Assembly (NCBI RefSeq): GCF_030697375.1
Contig: NZ_JAUYQD010000062.1
Span: 62,001 to 126,000 of the forward strand
Reading direction: 5' to 3'
Source: Rhodoferax sp.
GTDB lineage: Bacteria > Pseudomonadota > Gammaproteobacteria > Burkholderiales > Burkholderiaceae_C
DNA: 64,000 bases
Every line of letters begins with the position of its first letter. Position 1 is the first letter of the stretch. The notes below the pieces were generated by a model, which saw nothing but the letters and a program-made list of their open reading frames with translations, was not told the origin of the DNA and ran no database searches. A program made the translations under genes and the position numbers. Positions 17,587 through 27,079 of this stretch are shown here, piece by piece.

Positions 17587-18024
17587 ATGCCAGCCCTTGT
17601 AAGCCGTGGCCGTGGACGGCGCACCATCAACGAAATCAACATGGTGCCCTTCATCGACGTGATGCTGGTGCTCTTGATCATCTTCATGGTCACCGCGCCG
17701 CTGATCACCCCCAGCATGATCGACCTGCCCAGCATCGGCAAGGCGTCCAAACAACCCGACCAGATCATCCAGATCATTCTGGGCAAAACTGACGGTGTGG
17801 TGGAAGTCAAGATCAAAGACCAGACCAGCACCCTGCCCCTCAAGGAACTGGCCAGCGCGGTCAAACGCGCCCAGGGCGCCAAAGACAGCGCTGCGGCTGC
17901 CAGCTCTGCCGTGGTGATCAGTGCCGACAAAAACGTGAAATACGAGAGTGTGGTCAAGGTCATGGACACACTGCAGCGCGCCGGTATCCAACGGGTGGGC
18001 CTCTCGGTCCAACTGGTCAACTAG
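17587..18024 (+). CDS. tolR: TolR / ExbD-family biopolymer transport protein
   Basis: The 145-residue protein has a short cytoplasmic N terminus, one membrane helix near residues 20-41 beginning INMVPFIDVMLVLLIIFMV (its Asp is the proposed proton-relay residue) and a periplasmic domain. It forms the stator with TolQ. It sits between tolQ and tolA in one operon. Confidence 0.92.
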   Translation: MPALVSRGRGRRTINEINMVPFIDVMLVLLIIFMVTAPLITPSMIDLPSIGKASKQPDQIIQIILGKTDGVVEVKIKDQTSTLPLKELASAVKRAQGAKDSAAAASSAVVISADKNVKYESVVKVMDTLQRAGIQRVGLSVQLVN

Positions 18025-18035
18025 GCACCCGGACC

Positions 18036-19046
18036 ATGAGCATTGCCAGCGGTCGCCACGAATTTGCTCCGCCACCTCCGCCGGGTTTTTTGCGCGCCCT
18101 GGCGTTGGCCATTCTGGCCCACGGCCTGCTGGTGGCCATGCTGACTATCGGCGTGCAATGGAAACGTGACGCCACACCCGTGGCCTTTGAAGCGGAACTG
18201 TGGTCTGCGGTGCCCCAAGAGGCTGCGCCACCGGCACCGGAGGTGCCACCCGAACCGATTGCCCCCCCTGAACCGGTCCGGCCCGCCATCCCCGTGGAGC
18301 CCCCACGGCCAGTGGTGGTGCCGCCACCGCCGGTGCACACCCCCGACGCGGACATTGTCCTGGCCAAGGAAAAAGCTCGCCTGCAAAAAGAGAAGCAGTT
18401 GCGCGAAGAAAAACTCGAACAAATCAAGCTAGAGCAGGAAAAGCAAAAACGCGAACGCCTGGAGCGGGAAAAACAAGCGGAAAAACAGGCCAAGCTGCAG
18501 CAAGCCAAACTGGAGAAAGAGAAGCTGGAGCGCGAAAAAGAGAAGCAAGACAAGCTGGACAAAGCCGCACGCGACAAAAAGCTGCAAGAACAAAGCACCA
18601 AGGACGCCCAGGCGGCGGACGTGGCGAAGCAAAAAGCAGCAGCTAAGACCAAGGAAGAAGCCAAACAACTGGAAGAGTTGCGCCAGCAAAACCTCAAACG
18701 TATCGCCGGGCTGGCAGGCGCTGCCAGCGGCAATGGGGATGCACGCTCCACGGGTACGGCCGCACAAAGCTCGGGGCCTTCGGCGGGTTATGCGGGACGC
18801 ATCAGGGCACTCTTGAAACGCAATACCACCTACACCGAAACCGTCGTGGGTAATCCCACTGCCGAAGTGGAAGTGCGCACCTCACCCGACGGCACCGTCA
18901 TCAGCCGCAAACTCCTCAAATCCAGCGGTGTGAAATCCTGGGACGAGGCCGTGATCAATGCCATCGACAAAGCGGGGGTGATGCCGCGTGATACCGACGG
19001 CAGGATCCCCTCTCCCATGCTGATAGTGCACAGCCCCAAAGACTGA
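18036..19046 (+). CDS. tolA: TolA cell-envelope protein
   Basis: TolA spans the periplasm and links TolQR to the outer membrane. The 336-residue protein has one membrane segment near residues 22-42, a Pro-rich stretch (about 60-105) and a long Lys/Glu/Gln coiled coil (about 110-225, with repeated EKEK and LEREK patterns). A C-terminal TonB_C/TolA domain starts near residue 250 (GYAGRIRALLKRNTTY) and ends with the VINAIDKAGVMP helix. It closes the tolQRA operon. Confidence 0.93.
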   Translation: MSIASGRHEFAPPPPPGFLRALALAILAHGLLVAMLTIGVQWKRDATPVAFEAELWSAVPQEAAPPAPEVPPEPIAPPEPVRPAIPVEPPRPVVVPPPPVHTPDADIVLAKEKARLQKEKQLREEKLEQIKLEQEKQKRERLEREKQAEKQAKLQQAKLEKEKLEREKEKQDKLDKAARDKKLQEQSTKDAQAADVAKQKAAAKTKEEAKQLEELRQQNLKRIAGLAGAASGNGDARSTGTAAQSSGPSAGYAGRIRALLKRNTTYTETVVGNPTAEVEVRTSPDGTVISRKLLKSSGVKSWDEAVINAIDKAGVMPRDTDGRIPSPMLIVHSPKD

Positions 19047-19075
19047 GCGACCAAGCTCTCAGCCCACGTGCCAAT

Positions 19076-19118
19076 GCTATACATTTTGTAGCTGCTTGCG
19101 CAATACCTACAAGGGCGG
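19076..19118 (+). repeat. Dispersed palindromic repeat, copy 1 (intergenic)
   Basis: GCTAT, ACATTTT, GTAGC is followed by TGCTTGCGCAATA and CCTACAAGGGC. This is the best intact copy in forward orientation. It lies between tolA and the Cache/CheW gene. Confidence 0.8.
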
Positions 19119-19152
19119 AAGGCCATTTTTTGCATGATATTCATGCCAAGCA

Positions 19153-19168
19153 TGGCACGGAACATGCA
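19153..19168 (+). promoter_or_regulatory. Probable sigma-54 (RpoN) promoter
   Basis: TGGCACG at 19153-19159 and ATGCA at 19164-19168 place the invariant GG (-24) and GC (-12) exactly 10 bp apart, as sigma-54 requires; the -24 element is a perfect consensus match. The predicted start is near 19179, 21 nt before the ATG at 19200. The activator site is not recognised. Confidence 0.6.
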
Positions 19169-19199
19169 TGGGTGATGCCGTAACCACTGGGAAATCACC

Positions 19200-21737
19200 A
19201 TGAGCACGGCCACCGCACTGTCCATCGACCAATTCTTGCCCTATATGCGCGACGTCATCCGCTGCGAGCAGTCGTTGCGCGAACTGAGCCTGATGTGGCG
19301 AATGATCGAGTCCTCCGCCAAGATGAACTGCCCGGCCGAGGCCAAGACCATTTTGCCCACCATGGCGGCCACGCGCGAGGGTTTTGACCGCCTGGAAACT
19401 GAGTTGGTCGCCAGCCTGGTCGGTGAAAAAGTGGCCACCGTACTCGACGAGATTGGCACCAAAGCCCAGTACGTGATCGACATCGTGGTGCGCAATTTGT
19501 ACGAACGCACCGCGGACGTGGGTTTTCTGGCCACGGACAAGGAGCTGTGCGCCTTTGTCGCCGGTCTGCACGACAACGAAAGCGCCATCCGCCTGCGGCT
19601 GCGCGCCTACCGCAGCAAATACACGGTATACGACGAGATCATTTTGCTGGACGCTGCGGGCAATGTACTGGTCCAGATTGACGAAACCACGCCCCTGGAG
19701 GGCAGCGTGGACCCACTGATTGCGCAAACGCTGGCCAGCGACACTTACGTAGAAACCTTCCGCGCCAGTGATTTGCGCCCGGCCCGCAAACAGGCTTTGA
19801 TCTACTCCCGCCGCATGCTGCACCCCGACACCGGCGCCGTGGTGGGCCTGCTGTGCCTGTGCTTCAACTTTGAGCAGGAGATGGCGGGTATCTTTGCATC
19901 GCATGGCGACCCGGCCGGCCGCTCCGTCATGCTGCTGCTGGACCGCGATGACCGCGTGGTCGCCAGTGCCGATGCCCTGTGGGTTCCTTTGGGCGCGGTG
20001 GTTCCGGTGAACCGCGATGCCTCACCCCAGTTGGTGGTGTTTTCCGGGCGCGAATACCTGGCCTGCACCTTTGCCGCCGAGGGTTACCAGGGCTACCCCG
20101 GCCCCCCGGGCTGGCAAGGGCAGGTGATGGTGCCGGTGGACGTGGCGTTCACCGGGCGCAGCAGCAGCGCCCTGGTCTCCCTGGACCCGGGCGTGGCCCA
20201 CGGCTTGCTGTCGCATGCCCAGACCTTTTCACCACCGCTGTACAAAATCATGACGGCGGTGGAAACCATCCAGCGCGTGGTGTGGAACGGCCAGGTCATG
20301 ACCGCGGGCAAACGCGACGATGCCCAGAAACTCAAAACCATCCTGGACCAGATCAGCGAGACCGGCGCGCGCAGCAATGCCTTGTTTTCCAACTCCATCG
20401 GTGATCTGTACGAGACCGTGCTGGCCTCCAGCTTGCGCGACTCCGAATTTGTCTCCAACCTGCTGGTGGACCTGCTGGACCGCAATCTGTACGAGCGCGC
20501 CGACGACTGCCGCTGGTGGGCCGTGACACCAGACCTGCGCGCCGCCCTCGCGGCCCCGCTGCGCGAGGATGCGCGGGCGCTGCACCACGTCACCGACATA
20601 CTGCAGTACATCAACCGCCTGTACACGGTCTACACCCGCATCTTTGTGTACGACGCCAGCGGCTGCATTGTGGCCAGCAGCCAGGCCGATCCCCAAGGCG
20701 ACGCGCTGGTCGGCTCGCACATCGACAGCGCCACCTTGCTGCGGGTGCAGGCCCTGGCGGGCGAGCAGCACTACCATGTCACGCCCTTCGCACCCACCCC
20801 ACTGTATGGCGAGCGGCCCACCTACGTCTACCACGCGGCCATTCGCCACCCCGATGACGATGCGCTGGTGGTGGGGGGCATAGGCATCGTGTTCGATTCC
20901 GAAACCGAGTTGCTGGCCATGCTCCGGGGCGGCCTGGGGCACAAGGCAGACTCCCACGCCCTGTTCATAGACCGGGCGGGCTGCGTGATTTCCAGCACCG
21001 ACCCCAAGCGCCCAGTGGGCTCGCTGCTGGAGATCGACCCTGCCCTGCTCCAGCTGCCCAATGGCGGCAGTGGCTCGCGCATCGTGCTGCACGACGGACA
21101 TTACGCGGTCATGGGCTGCACCGTGTCCCGCGGCTACCGGGAATTCAAGGTGTCCGACGGCTACCGCGAGGATGTGCTGGCGGTTGTTTTTTCCTCGTTT
21201 GGCGAAGTGCGCGAGCGCCTGGGGGCCGGCCTGAAAGGCAAAACCACGCTCAAGCCCCACGCCATTGGCAGTGGAAATCGCGAGTTTGCAACCTTCTTTA
21301 TCGACGGCACCCTGTTTGCCCTGCCCGCCGAACACGTGCTGGAGGCCCTGCCGGCCTCCAAAATATCATCCGTGTCCCGGGGCAACCAGGAAGCGCGCAT
21401 TGGCCTGCTCGGTTTGCAGCACGACGCCGCCAACCAGGGTTCGGTCTGGGTCTACGATCTGGGCTATCTCCTCCACCATCGGCCGACTTCCATCGACAAA
21501 AGCAGCCAAGTCGTCATCGTGCGCTATGGCGCTCAAACGTTTGGCCTGCTGGTCGACGCGCTGCATGGCGTACCCGAATTCGGCGAGGCCCAGATCATGG
21601 CCAACCCCTTTGCCGGGCACCCCGACACCTCGCTGGTGAAACACCTGATCAAGGCCAATGGCGGCCAGTTGCTGATCCATGCCGTTGACGTCGTCTGCCT
21701 GGTGGGGCGGCTCATCCAGCGCGACATGGCGGCCTGA
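19200..21737 (+). CDS. Soluble duplicated Cache-like sensor protein with C-terminal CheW domain
   Basis: An 845-residue protein with no signal peptide and no membrane segment. It holds two related halves, each with an LYER signature: RNLYERTADVGFLATDK near residues 99-115 and RNLYERADDCRWWAVTP near 428-444. Each is followed by a Cache/PAS-like sensing region (YDEIILLDAAGNVLVQ; YTRIFVYDASGCIVAS). A CheW-type domain (about 690-840; REFATFFIDGTLFALP...VVIVRYGAQTFGLLVDALHGV) would dock to a chemoreceptor/CheA array. No kinase, methyl-acceptor or output domain is seen. It probably feeds a cytosolic signal into a CheA pathway encoded elsewhere. A sigma-54-type promoter precedes it and no chemotaxis genes are adjacent. 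Confidence 0.75.
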   Translation: MSTATALSIDQFLPYMRDVIRCEQSLRELSLMWRMIESSAKMNCPAEAKTILPTMAATREGFDRLETELVASLVGEKVATVLDEIGTKAQYVIDIVVRNLYERTADVGFLATDKELCAFVAGLHDNESAIRLRLRAYRSKYTVYDEIILLDAAGNVLVQIDETTPLEGSVDPLIAQTLASDTYVETFRASDLRPARKQALIYSRRMLHPDTGAVVGLLCLCFNFEQEMAGIFASHGDPAGRSVMLLLDRDDRVVASADALWVPLGAVVPVNRDASPQLVVFSGREYLACTFAAEGYQGYPGPPGWQGQVMVPVDVAFTGRSSSALVSLDPGVAHGLLSHAQTFSPPLYKIMTAVETIQRVVWNGQVMTAGKRDDAQKLKTILDQISETGARSNALFSNSIGDLYETVLASSLRDSEFVSNLLVDLLDRNLYERADDCRWWAVTPDLRAALAAPLREDARALHHVTDILQYINRLYTVYTRIFVYDASGCIVASSQADPQGDALVGSHIDSATLLRVQALAGEQHYHVTPFAPTPLYGERPTYVYHAAIRHPDDDALVVGGIGIVFDSETELLAMLRGGLGHKADSHALFIDRAGCVISSTDPKRPVGSLLEIDPALLQLPNGGSGSRIVLHDGHYAVMGCTVSRGYREFKVSDGYREDVLAVVFSSFGEVRERLGAGLKGKTTLKPHAIGSGNREFATFFIDGTLFALPAEHVLEALPASKISSVSRGNQEARIGLLGLQHDAANQGSVWVYDLGYLLHHRPTSIDKSSQVVIVRYGAQTFGLLVDALHGVPEFGEAQIMANPFAGHPDTSLVKHLIKANGGQLLIHAVDVVCLVGRLIQRDMAA

Positions 21738-21751
21738 CCTGCACGGTCGAC

Positions 21752-21799
21752 TTTTGCTACATTTTTAATAGCCTCCTGCGCAATACCTACGCGGGCTAG
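21752..21799 (+). repeat. Dispersed palindromic repeat, copy 2 (between convergent genes)
   Basis: GCTAC, ATTTTTA, ATAGC is followed by CTGCGCAATACC and GCGGGCTA. It fills the 66-bp gap between the ends of the CheW-domain gene and dnaE, a position where it could act as a bidirectional transcript end. Confidence 0.75.
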
Positions 21800-21803
21800 A
21801 GCC

Positions 21804-24800
21804 CTATTCGTAGGAAATAACCGCCTTCCCCTGGTCGGCCTGGGCACGCCACTGCGCCAATGCAGCGTCACTGGGGTAAAAACGGGCCTCCTCGCCCAAT
21901 TGCAGTTCCGCTGTAGCCCCCAGGGGCTCACCGTCTGCAGCACTTTCCAGCATGCGCCGCACCTGCAAACGCACACCCATGCCGCGCACCAGCTCGCCTT
22001 GCTCCGACATCTCGCGCTGGGCCGGGAACTCCCGCAGCAACCGGGCCAGGTCGGGCACCTTGCCGCCCGCATCCGAGTTGACCGTGAGGTGTAAATACTT
22101 GCCAAAACGGCAACGGGCCTGCTCCAGATCCCACACCTGGGTGATGGTGAGCTGCTTGCCGCCGGAGAAACGGTCGTCACGCACCTTGCCCATGACGATG
22201 ATGAGTTCATCGTCCTTGAACAGGTGTCTGTTGGCGTTGATCAGCTCCTCCTCCGCCCGGGCTTCGATCATGGCGGACTTGTCGTCCAGCTTGAACAGGG
22301 CCAGCTTGCCGCGCTGGCCGTTGATCTGGCGAAAATCGGTGACGATGCCGGCCAGCAACTGGGGCTCGCGGGTGTCAATCAAATCGTCAATCTGCCGCTT
22401 GGCAAAGCGGCGCACTTCCAGCGTCACCTCGTCAAACAAATGGCCTGACAGGTAAAACCCGATGGCGGTCTTCTCGTAAACCAGACGCTCCTTGATACCC
22501 CAGGGCGTAGCTTCCACCAGATCGGGTTCCTGGGTGCTGGAGCCGTGGGCGTCATCGCCGCCCATGTCATCAAACAGGCCGCCCTGGTTGGCGTTGGCCA
22601 GGGCCGCAGCGCCAAAGTCAAAGGCCAAGTCCACCGAGGCCAGGAGCGAAGCGCGATTGAGCTGAATGGTGTCAAAGGCACCGCCCTTGATCAGCGCTTC
22701 CACCGTGCGTTTGTTGATACGGCTGCGGTCCACCCGGGCGCAAAAATCAAACAGGCTCTTGAACGGGCCCACCATGTCGCCGTTGGGCCCCACACCCCGG
22801 CCTTCGCGCGCGGCTTCGATGGCCTTGATGGCCTGCTCACCCGTGCCCTTGATGGCGCTCAGGCCGTAGCGGATTTGTTTGTCTGAAATCGGCTCAAAAC
22901 GGCTCACGCCCCGGTTCACATTGGGCGGCTCGAAGCTCAGGCCCATCTTCAGGGCATCTTCGTAGAGGACCTTGAGCTTGTCGGTGTCGTCCATTTCCAC
23001 CGTCATATTGGCGCAGAAGAACTCGGCGGTGTAATGCACCTTGAGCCAGCCGGTGTGGTAGGCCAGCAGGGAGTAGGCAGCAGCGTGCGACTTGTTGAAG
23101 CCGTAGCCCGCAAACTTCTCCATCAAGTCAAACACCTCGTCGGCCTTGGCCTCGTTAATGTCGTTCTTGAGCGCACCGTCGCGGAAGATCTGGCGGTGCT
23201 TGGCCATCTCGTCGGCGTCTTTTTTACCCATGGCGCGGCGCAGCATGTCGGCGCCACCGAGCGAGTAGCCGCCCAAAATCTGCGCCGTCTGCATCACCTG
23301 CTCCTGGTAGACCATGATGCCGTAGGTCTCGGAGAGCATATTGGCCACCAGCGGATGCGGGTACTCCACCACCTCGCGCCCGTGTTTGCGCGCCACAAAG
23401 CTGGGGATCAGGTCCATGGGGCCCGGGCGGTACAGGGCGTTCAGCGCAATCAGGTCTTCCAGGCGCGTGGGCTTGGCGTCTTTCAGCATGCCTTGCATGC
23501 CGCGGCTTTCAAACTGGAACACGGCCTCGGTCTTGCCCTCGGAGAACAGGCGGTAGACCTTGGCATCGTCCAGTGGCAGGTTCTCGAACGCAAAGTTCTC
23601 CTGTCCCTTGTGCCGCTTCATGATGAATTCACGCGCGATTTCCAGAATGGTGAGCGTGGCCAGGCCCAAGAAGTCGAACTTCACCAGGCCCACGGCCTCC
23701 ACGTCGTTCTTGTCGTACTGGCTCACCGCCGAGTCGCTGCCGGGCTGTTGGTACAGCGGGCAAAAGTCGGTGAGTTTGCCCGGCGCAATCAGCACGCCCC
23801 CGGCGTGCATGCCGATGTTGCGGGTCATGCCCTCCAGCTTGCGGGCCAGCTCCAGCAAGAGCTTGACGTCTTCTTCCTTTTCCTCGCGCTCGGCCAGGAT
23901 GGGCTCGGCCTCGGAGGCGTAGACCATCTTGTCGTCTTTTTTCTTGTCGGGCGGCGGCAACTGCAGGGTGACGGACACCCCTGGCTTGTTGGGGATGAGC
24001 TTGCTGATGCCGTCGCAAAAGGTGTAGCTCATGTCCAGCACCCGGCCCACGTCGCGCACCACGCCGCGCGCGGCCATGGTCCCGAAGGTGGCAATCTGGC
24101 TCACGGCGTCCTTGCCGTATTTGGCCTTCACGTAGTCGATCACCAGATTGCGGTTGGTCTGGCAAAAGTCGATGTCGAAGTCAGGCATGGAAACCCGCTC
24201 GGGGTTCAGGAAACGCTCGAACAGCAGGTTGTAACGCAGCGGGTCCAGGTCGGTGATCTTCATCACGTAGGCCACCAGCGAGCCCGCGCCGGAGCCCCGG
24301 CCCGGCCCCACCGGGCAGCCATTGTTCTTGGCCCAGTTAATGAAGTCGCCCACGATCAAAAAGTAACCGGGGAAGCCCATCTTCAAAATGGTGACCAACT
24401 CAAACTCCAGGCGCTCCACGTAGCGTGGCATCTGCGCCTCGCGCTCCACCGGGTCCGGGTAGAGATGCGCCATGCGCTCCTTCAGCCCCTCGTGCGAGGC
24501 ATAGCGGAAATACTCCTCGGGCGACATACGCACCCCATCCACCAGCGGCGTGGGGAACTCGGGCAGCTGCGGTTTGCCCAGCACCAGCGTCAGGCTGCAG
24601 CGCTTGGCAATCTCCACCGTGTTGGCAACCGCCGAAGGCACATCGGCAAACAGCGCCTCCATCTGCGCGGCGGACTTGAAATACTGCTCCCGGGTGAACT
24701 TGCGCACCCGCTTGGCGTTGCCCAAAATCTCGCCATCGGCAATACACACCCGCGCCTCGTGCGCCTCAAAATCCTCTTCGGTGGTGAACTGCACCGGGTG

Positions 24801-25388
24801 GGTGGCAACCACCGGCAGGCCCATGCGCGCGGCCAGTTGCACGGTGGCAGTCACATGGGCTTCGTCATCCACCCGGCCTGCGCGTTGCAGCTCCAGGTAA
24901 AAGCGGTGCACAAACACGCCGGCCAGTTGCAGCGCCACGTCCATGGCACGCGCCGTGTCGCCCTGCACCAGGGCTTGCCCCACCGGCCCGGCCTGCGCGC
25001 CGGAGAGGCAAATCAGACCTTCGTTCAACTCCTGCAGCCAAGCCAGCTTGATGGTGGCTTGCAGCTTGCCCGCGTTTTGTGTCCAGGCACGGGCCAGCAA
25101 TTCGGACAGATTGAGGTAACCCTGCTTGTTTTGCACCAGCAGCACCATGCGCGACAACGCGCCTTCGTCCTTGCCCAGGCCTTCCAGCCAAAATTCAGAG
25201 CCAATCAGCGGTTTGACACCGCGCTTGCGCCCCTCTTTATAAAACTTGATGGCGCCAAACAGATTGCTTAAATCGGTAACCGCCAAAGCGGGCTGGCCAT
25301 CGGCCGCGGCGGCTTTGACGACTTCGTCAATGCGGGTGGTACCGTCAACGACGGAAAATTCGGTGTGGAGGCGCAGGTGTACAAACAT
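21804..25388 (-). CDS. dnaE: DNA polymerase III alpha subunit
   Basis: The replicative polymerase catalytic subunit, 1194 residues, normal for DnaE1. The PHP domain begins at once (MFVHLRLHTEFSVVDG), and the palm carries the catalytic aspartates in PDFDIDFCQTNR. GPGRGSGAGSLVAY and GYGFNKSHAAAYS follow; an OB-fold region lies near the C terminus. The frame stays open to 25529, but the family start is MFVHLRLHTEFS at 25388. It is transcribed alone and converges with the CheW-domain gene. Confidence 0.97.
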   Translation of the reverse strand: MFVHLRLHTEFSVVDGTTRIDEVVKAAAADGQPALAVTDLSNLFGAIKFYKEGRKRGVKPLIGSEFWLEGLGKDEGALSRMVLLVQNKQGYLNLSELLARAWTQNAGKLQATIKLAWLQELNEGLICLSGAQAGPVGQALVQGDTARAMDVALQLAGVFVHRFYLELQRAGRVDDEAHVTATVQLAARMGLPVVATHPVQFTTEEDFEAHEARVCIADGEILGNAKRVRKFTREQYFKSAAQMEALFADVPSAVANTVEIAKRCSLTLVLGKPQLPEFPTPLVDGVRMSPEEYFRYASHEGLKERMAHLYPDPVEREAQMPRYVERLEFELVTILKMGFPGYFLIVGDFINWAKNNGCPVGPGRGSGAGSLVAYVMKITDLDPLRYNLLFERFLNPERVSMPDFDIDFCQTNRNLVIDYVKAKYGKDAVSQIATFGTMAARGVVRDVGRVLDMSYTFCDGISKLIPNKPGVSVTLQLPPPDKKKDDKMVYASEAEPILAEREEKEEDVKLLLELARKLEGMTRNIGMHAGGVLIAPGKLTDFCPLYQQPGSDSAVSQYDKNDVEAVGLVKFDFLGLATLTILEIAREFIMKRHKGQENFAFENLPLDDAKVYRLFSEGKTEAVFQFESRGMQGMLKDAKPTRLEDLIALNALYRPGPMDLIPSFVARKHGREVVEYPHPLVANMLSETYGIMVYQEQVMQTAQILGGYSLGGADMLRRAMGKKDADEMAKHRQIFRDGALKNDINEAKADEVFDLMEKFAGYGFNKSHAAAYSLLAYHTGWLKVHYTAEFFCANMTVEMDDTDKLKVLYEDALKMGLSFEPPNVNRGVSRFEPISDKQIRYGLSAIKGTGEQAIKAIEAAREGRGVGPNGDMVGPFKSLFDFCARVDRSRINKRTVEALIKGGAFDTIQLNRASLLASVDLAFDFGAAALANANQGGLFDDMGGDDAHGSSTQEPDLVEATPWGIKERLVYEKTAIGFYLSGHLFDEVTLEVRRFAKRQIDDLIDTREPQLLAGIVTDFRQINGQRGKLALFKLDDKSAMIEARAEEELINANRHLFKDDELIIVMGKVRDDRFSGGKQLTITQVWDLEQARCRFGKYLHLTVNSDAGGKVPDLARLLREFPAQREMSEQGELVRGMGVRLQVRRMLESAADGEPLGATAELQLGEEARFYPSDAALAQWRAQADQGKAVISYE

Positions 25389-25951
25389 AGCCGGTATTGT
25401 AGGTTTGCCCACCCTGTGGCGCTCCCACCGGACCCCGCCTTCAGGCGCTATCAAAACAATAGCTGCTACCGCATATGCACTATGCCGAAAAGCCTTATTT
25501 CGGTGTGAACTCGCGTTCACTTTTGGCACCTATGGCGAGCTGGGTCCATTATTTTTTTGGAGAGCGATCTCGGGCGTCCACCTCACGCAAGGTGGGTGAA
25601 CCTGCCATGGGGAACCCTCTTGCCTATCTTCCCTGCAGCTGCGATGTCGCTGTCTTCCCGTTCGGCTCCCACCACGCCCCTGGGCAGGTGGATCGGGTGT
25701 CCGTTCGTCGGCCCCATTCGCGGTTGCCACAGCGTAGGTTGACCCATAGCGGTGTTCACGCCAAAGCGCAGGCAACCCAGAAAAGCCCGCCCGCGAGCGT
25801 GGGCCAGAGAAGGGATACCCGGTCCGCCTGCCCCACCCACCCGCAGGCACACAAGGCCGCGCATACCAAACCCTGTTTTCCACCCATTTTGAGGGGCCGA
25901 TAATGGCAGACACACGCACACGGCAGTCCCACAGCACAGGAGTTCTTTCCC
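25389..25951. other. 560-bp region without a recognised gene
   Basis: Between the divergent starts of dnaE and the next gene lie a partial dispersed repeat (about 25447-25475) and then roughly 350 bp of GC-rich DNA open in several frames on both strands. A minus-strand frame from about 25921 to 25583 (GKIGKRVPHGRFTHLA near its end) has no ribosome binding site and an odd composition, so it is not called. The region may hold a gene remnant, an RNA or long leaders; I recognise nothing in it. Confidence 0.4.
25447..25475 (+). repeat. Dispersed palindromic repeat, copy 3 (partial)
   Basis: GCTAT, CAAAACA, ATAGC, then TGCTACCGCATA; the GGGGGCTA end is lost. It lies about 60 bp upstream of the dnaE start. 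Confidence 0.6.
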
Positions 25952-27079
25952 TTGAAAACACTTGTTTTAGGCGGCTACGGCAATTTTGGGGCGCGCATTT
26001 GCCGCGCCTTGTCCGGCGACCCCAGCTTGCAACTACTGGTCGGCGGGCGCAACCGCGCGCGCGCCGATGCCCTGGCGGCGGAACTCGGCCACGGTGCCCA
26101 AGGCCTTGCCATCGACCACAGCGCGCCCGACTTTGCACAGACCCTACGCCAATTGGGTGTCACGCTGCTCATCCATACCGCCGGCCCCTTTCAGCAGCAA
26201 GACTACGGCGTGGCCCGGGCGGCTGCGGCGGCCGGCGCGCACTATATCGACCTGGCCGATGGGCGCCGCTTTGTCTGCGACTTTCCCCAGGCCCTGCAGG
26301 CCGCCTTTGCGGCGGCGGGCCGCAGCGCCATCAGCGGAGCCAGCACCGTGCCCGCCCTGTCTTCCGCCGTGGTGGAACACCTTTGCGCCGGGTGGCAGCG
26401 CGTGGACAGCATAGACACCTGCATAGCACCGGCCCAAACCGCGCCGCGCGGCAAGGCCACCTTGGCCGCCGTGTTGAGTTACTGCGGTGAAGCGCTGCAG
26501 GTCTGGGACGAAGGGCGCTGGCAGGCGCAGCGCGGCTGGGCTGCCCCCCAACAGGTGCACTTTGCGCGCCTGCGGCCCCGCCTCGGCGCCCTGTGCGACA
26601 TCCCGGACCTGGAACTATTCCCCACGCGCTACGCCGTGCGCCAGCGTGTGATGTTCCGCGCGGCGCTGGAGGTCGGTTTTACGCAACGTGCGTTTGCGCT
26701 GCTGGCCTCCCTGCACGCCTGGGGTGTCCTGGCCCGACCCGCCCGACTCGCCGGCCTGCTCAACACCAGCGCCCGCGCCCTGGACTTTCTGGGTACACCC
26801 CTGGGCGGCATGGTGGTGCGGGTGGAAGGTCTGGATGCCACAGGCCGTGCGGCCCGGCGTGCCTGGCACATCGCCGCCGACCACGACCATGGCCCCGAAA
26901 TTCCCTGCATGGCGGCCGTGCTGCTGGCCCGCCGCCTGGCCCATGGCCAGCCCCACCAGAGCCTGCCGGTAGGTGCAAGCGCCTGCATGGGCCTGCTGAC
27001 ACTGGCGGACTTTGCGCCTGAGTTCACCCGCTGGGGCATGGTCACCGACGTGGTGGATGAGGAAAGGGCCGGCGCATGA
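25952..27079 (+). CDS. Saccharopine dehydrogenase-family NAD(P)-binding oxidoreductase
   Basis: A 375-residue Rossmann-fold protein. The N terminus has a dinucleotide-binding motif (KTLVLGGYGNFGARICRAL), followed by GGRNRARADALA, then LIHTAGPFQQQDYGVARAAAAAGAHYIDLAD, typical of the saccharopine dehydrogenase/reductase superfamily. The substrate is unknown; many members are not lysine enzymes. The start is TTG at 25952, preceded by CAGGAG. It overlaps the DoxX-like gene by 4 nt and with the following DUF2269 gene forms a three-gene operon. Confidence 0.8.
   Translation: MKTLVLGGYGNFGARICRALSGDPSLQLLVGGRNRARADALAAELGHGAQGLAIDHSAPDFAQTLRQLGVTLLIHTAGPFQQQDYGVARAAAAAGAHYIDLADGRRFVCDFPQALQAAFAAAGRSAISGASTVPALSSAVVEHLCAGWQRVDSIDTCIAPAQTAPRGKATLAAVLSYCGEALQVWDEGRWQAQRGWAAPQQVHFARLRPRLGALCDIPDLELFPTRYAVRQRVMFRAALEVGFTQRAFALLASLHAWGVLARPARLAGLLNTSARALDFLGTPLGGMVVRVEGLDATGRAARRAWHIAADHDHGPEIPCMAAVLLARRLAHGQPHQSLPVGASACMGLLTLADFAPEFTRWGMVTDVVDEERAGA

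Noticed and set aside
23034..25271. A 745-codon open frame on the plus strand opposite dnaE
   Set aside because: It mirrors the dnaE coding frame, has a His/Gln/Leu-rich composition typical of antisense frames, and dnaE is unambiguous on the other strand.
25388..25529. N-terminal extension of dnaE by 47 codons
   Set aside because: DnaE begins with the PHP motif right after MFVHLRLHTEFS; the extension crosses a repeat copy and is not conserved in the family.
25583..25921. A 112-codon minus-strand frame upstream of dnaE
   Set aside because: No ribosome binding site, Arg/Gly-rich composition and no recognised family; kept only as an unexplained region.
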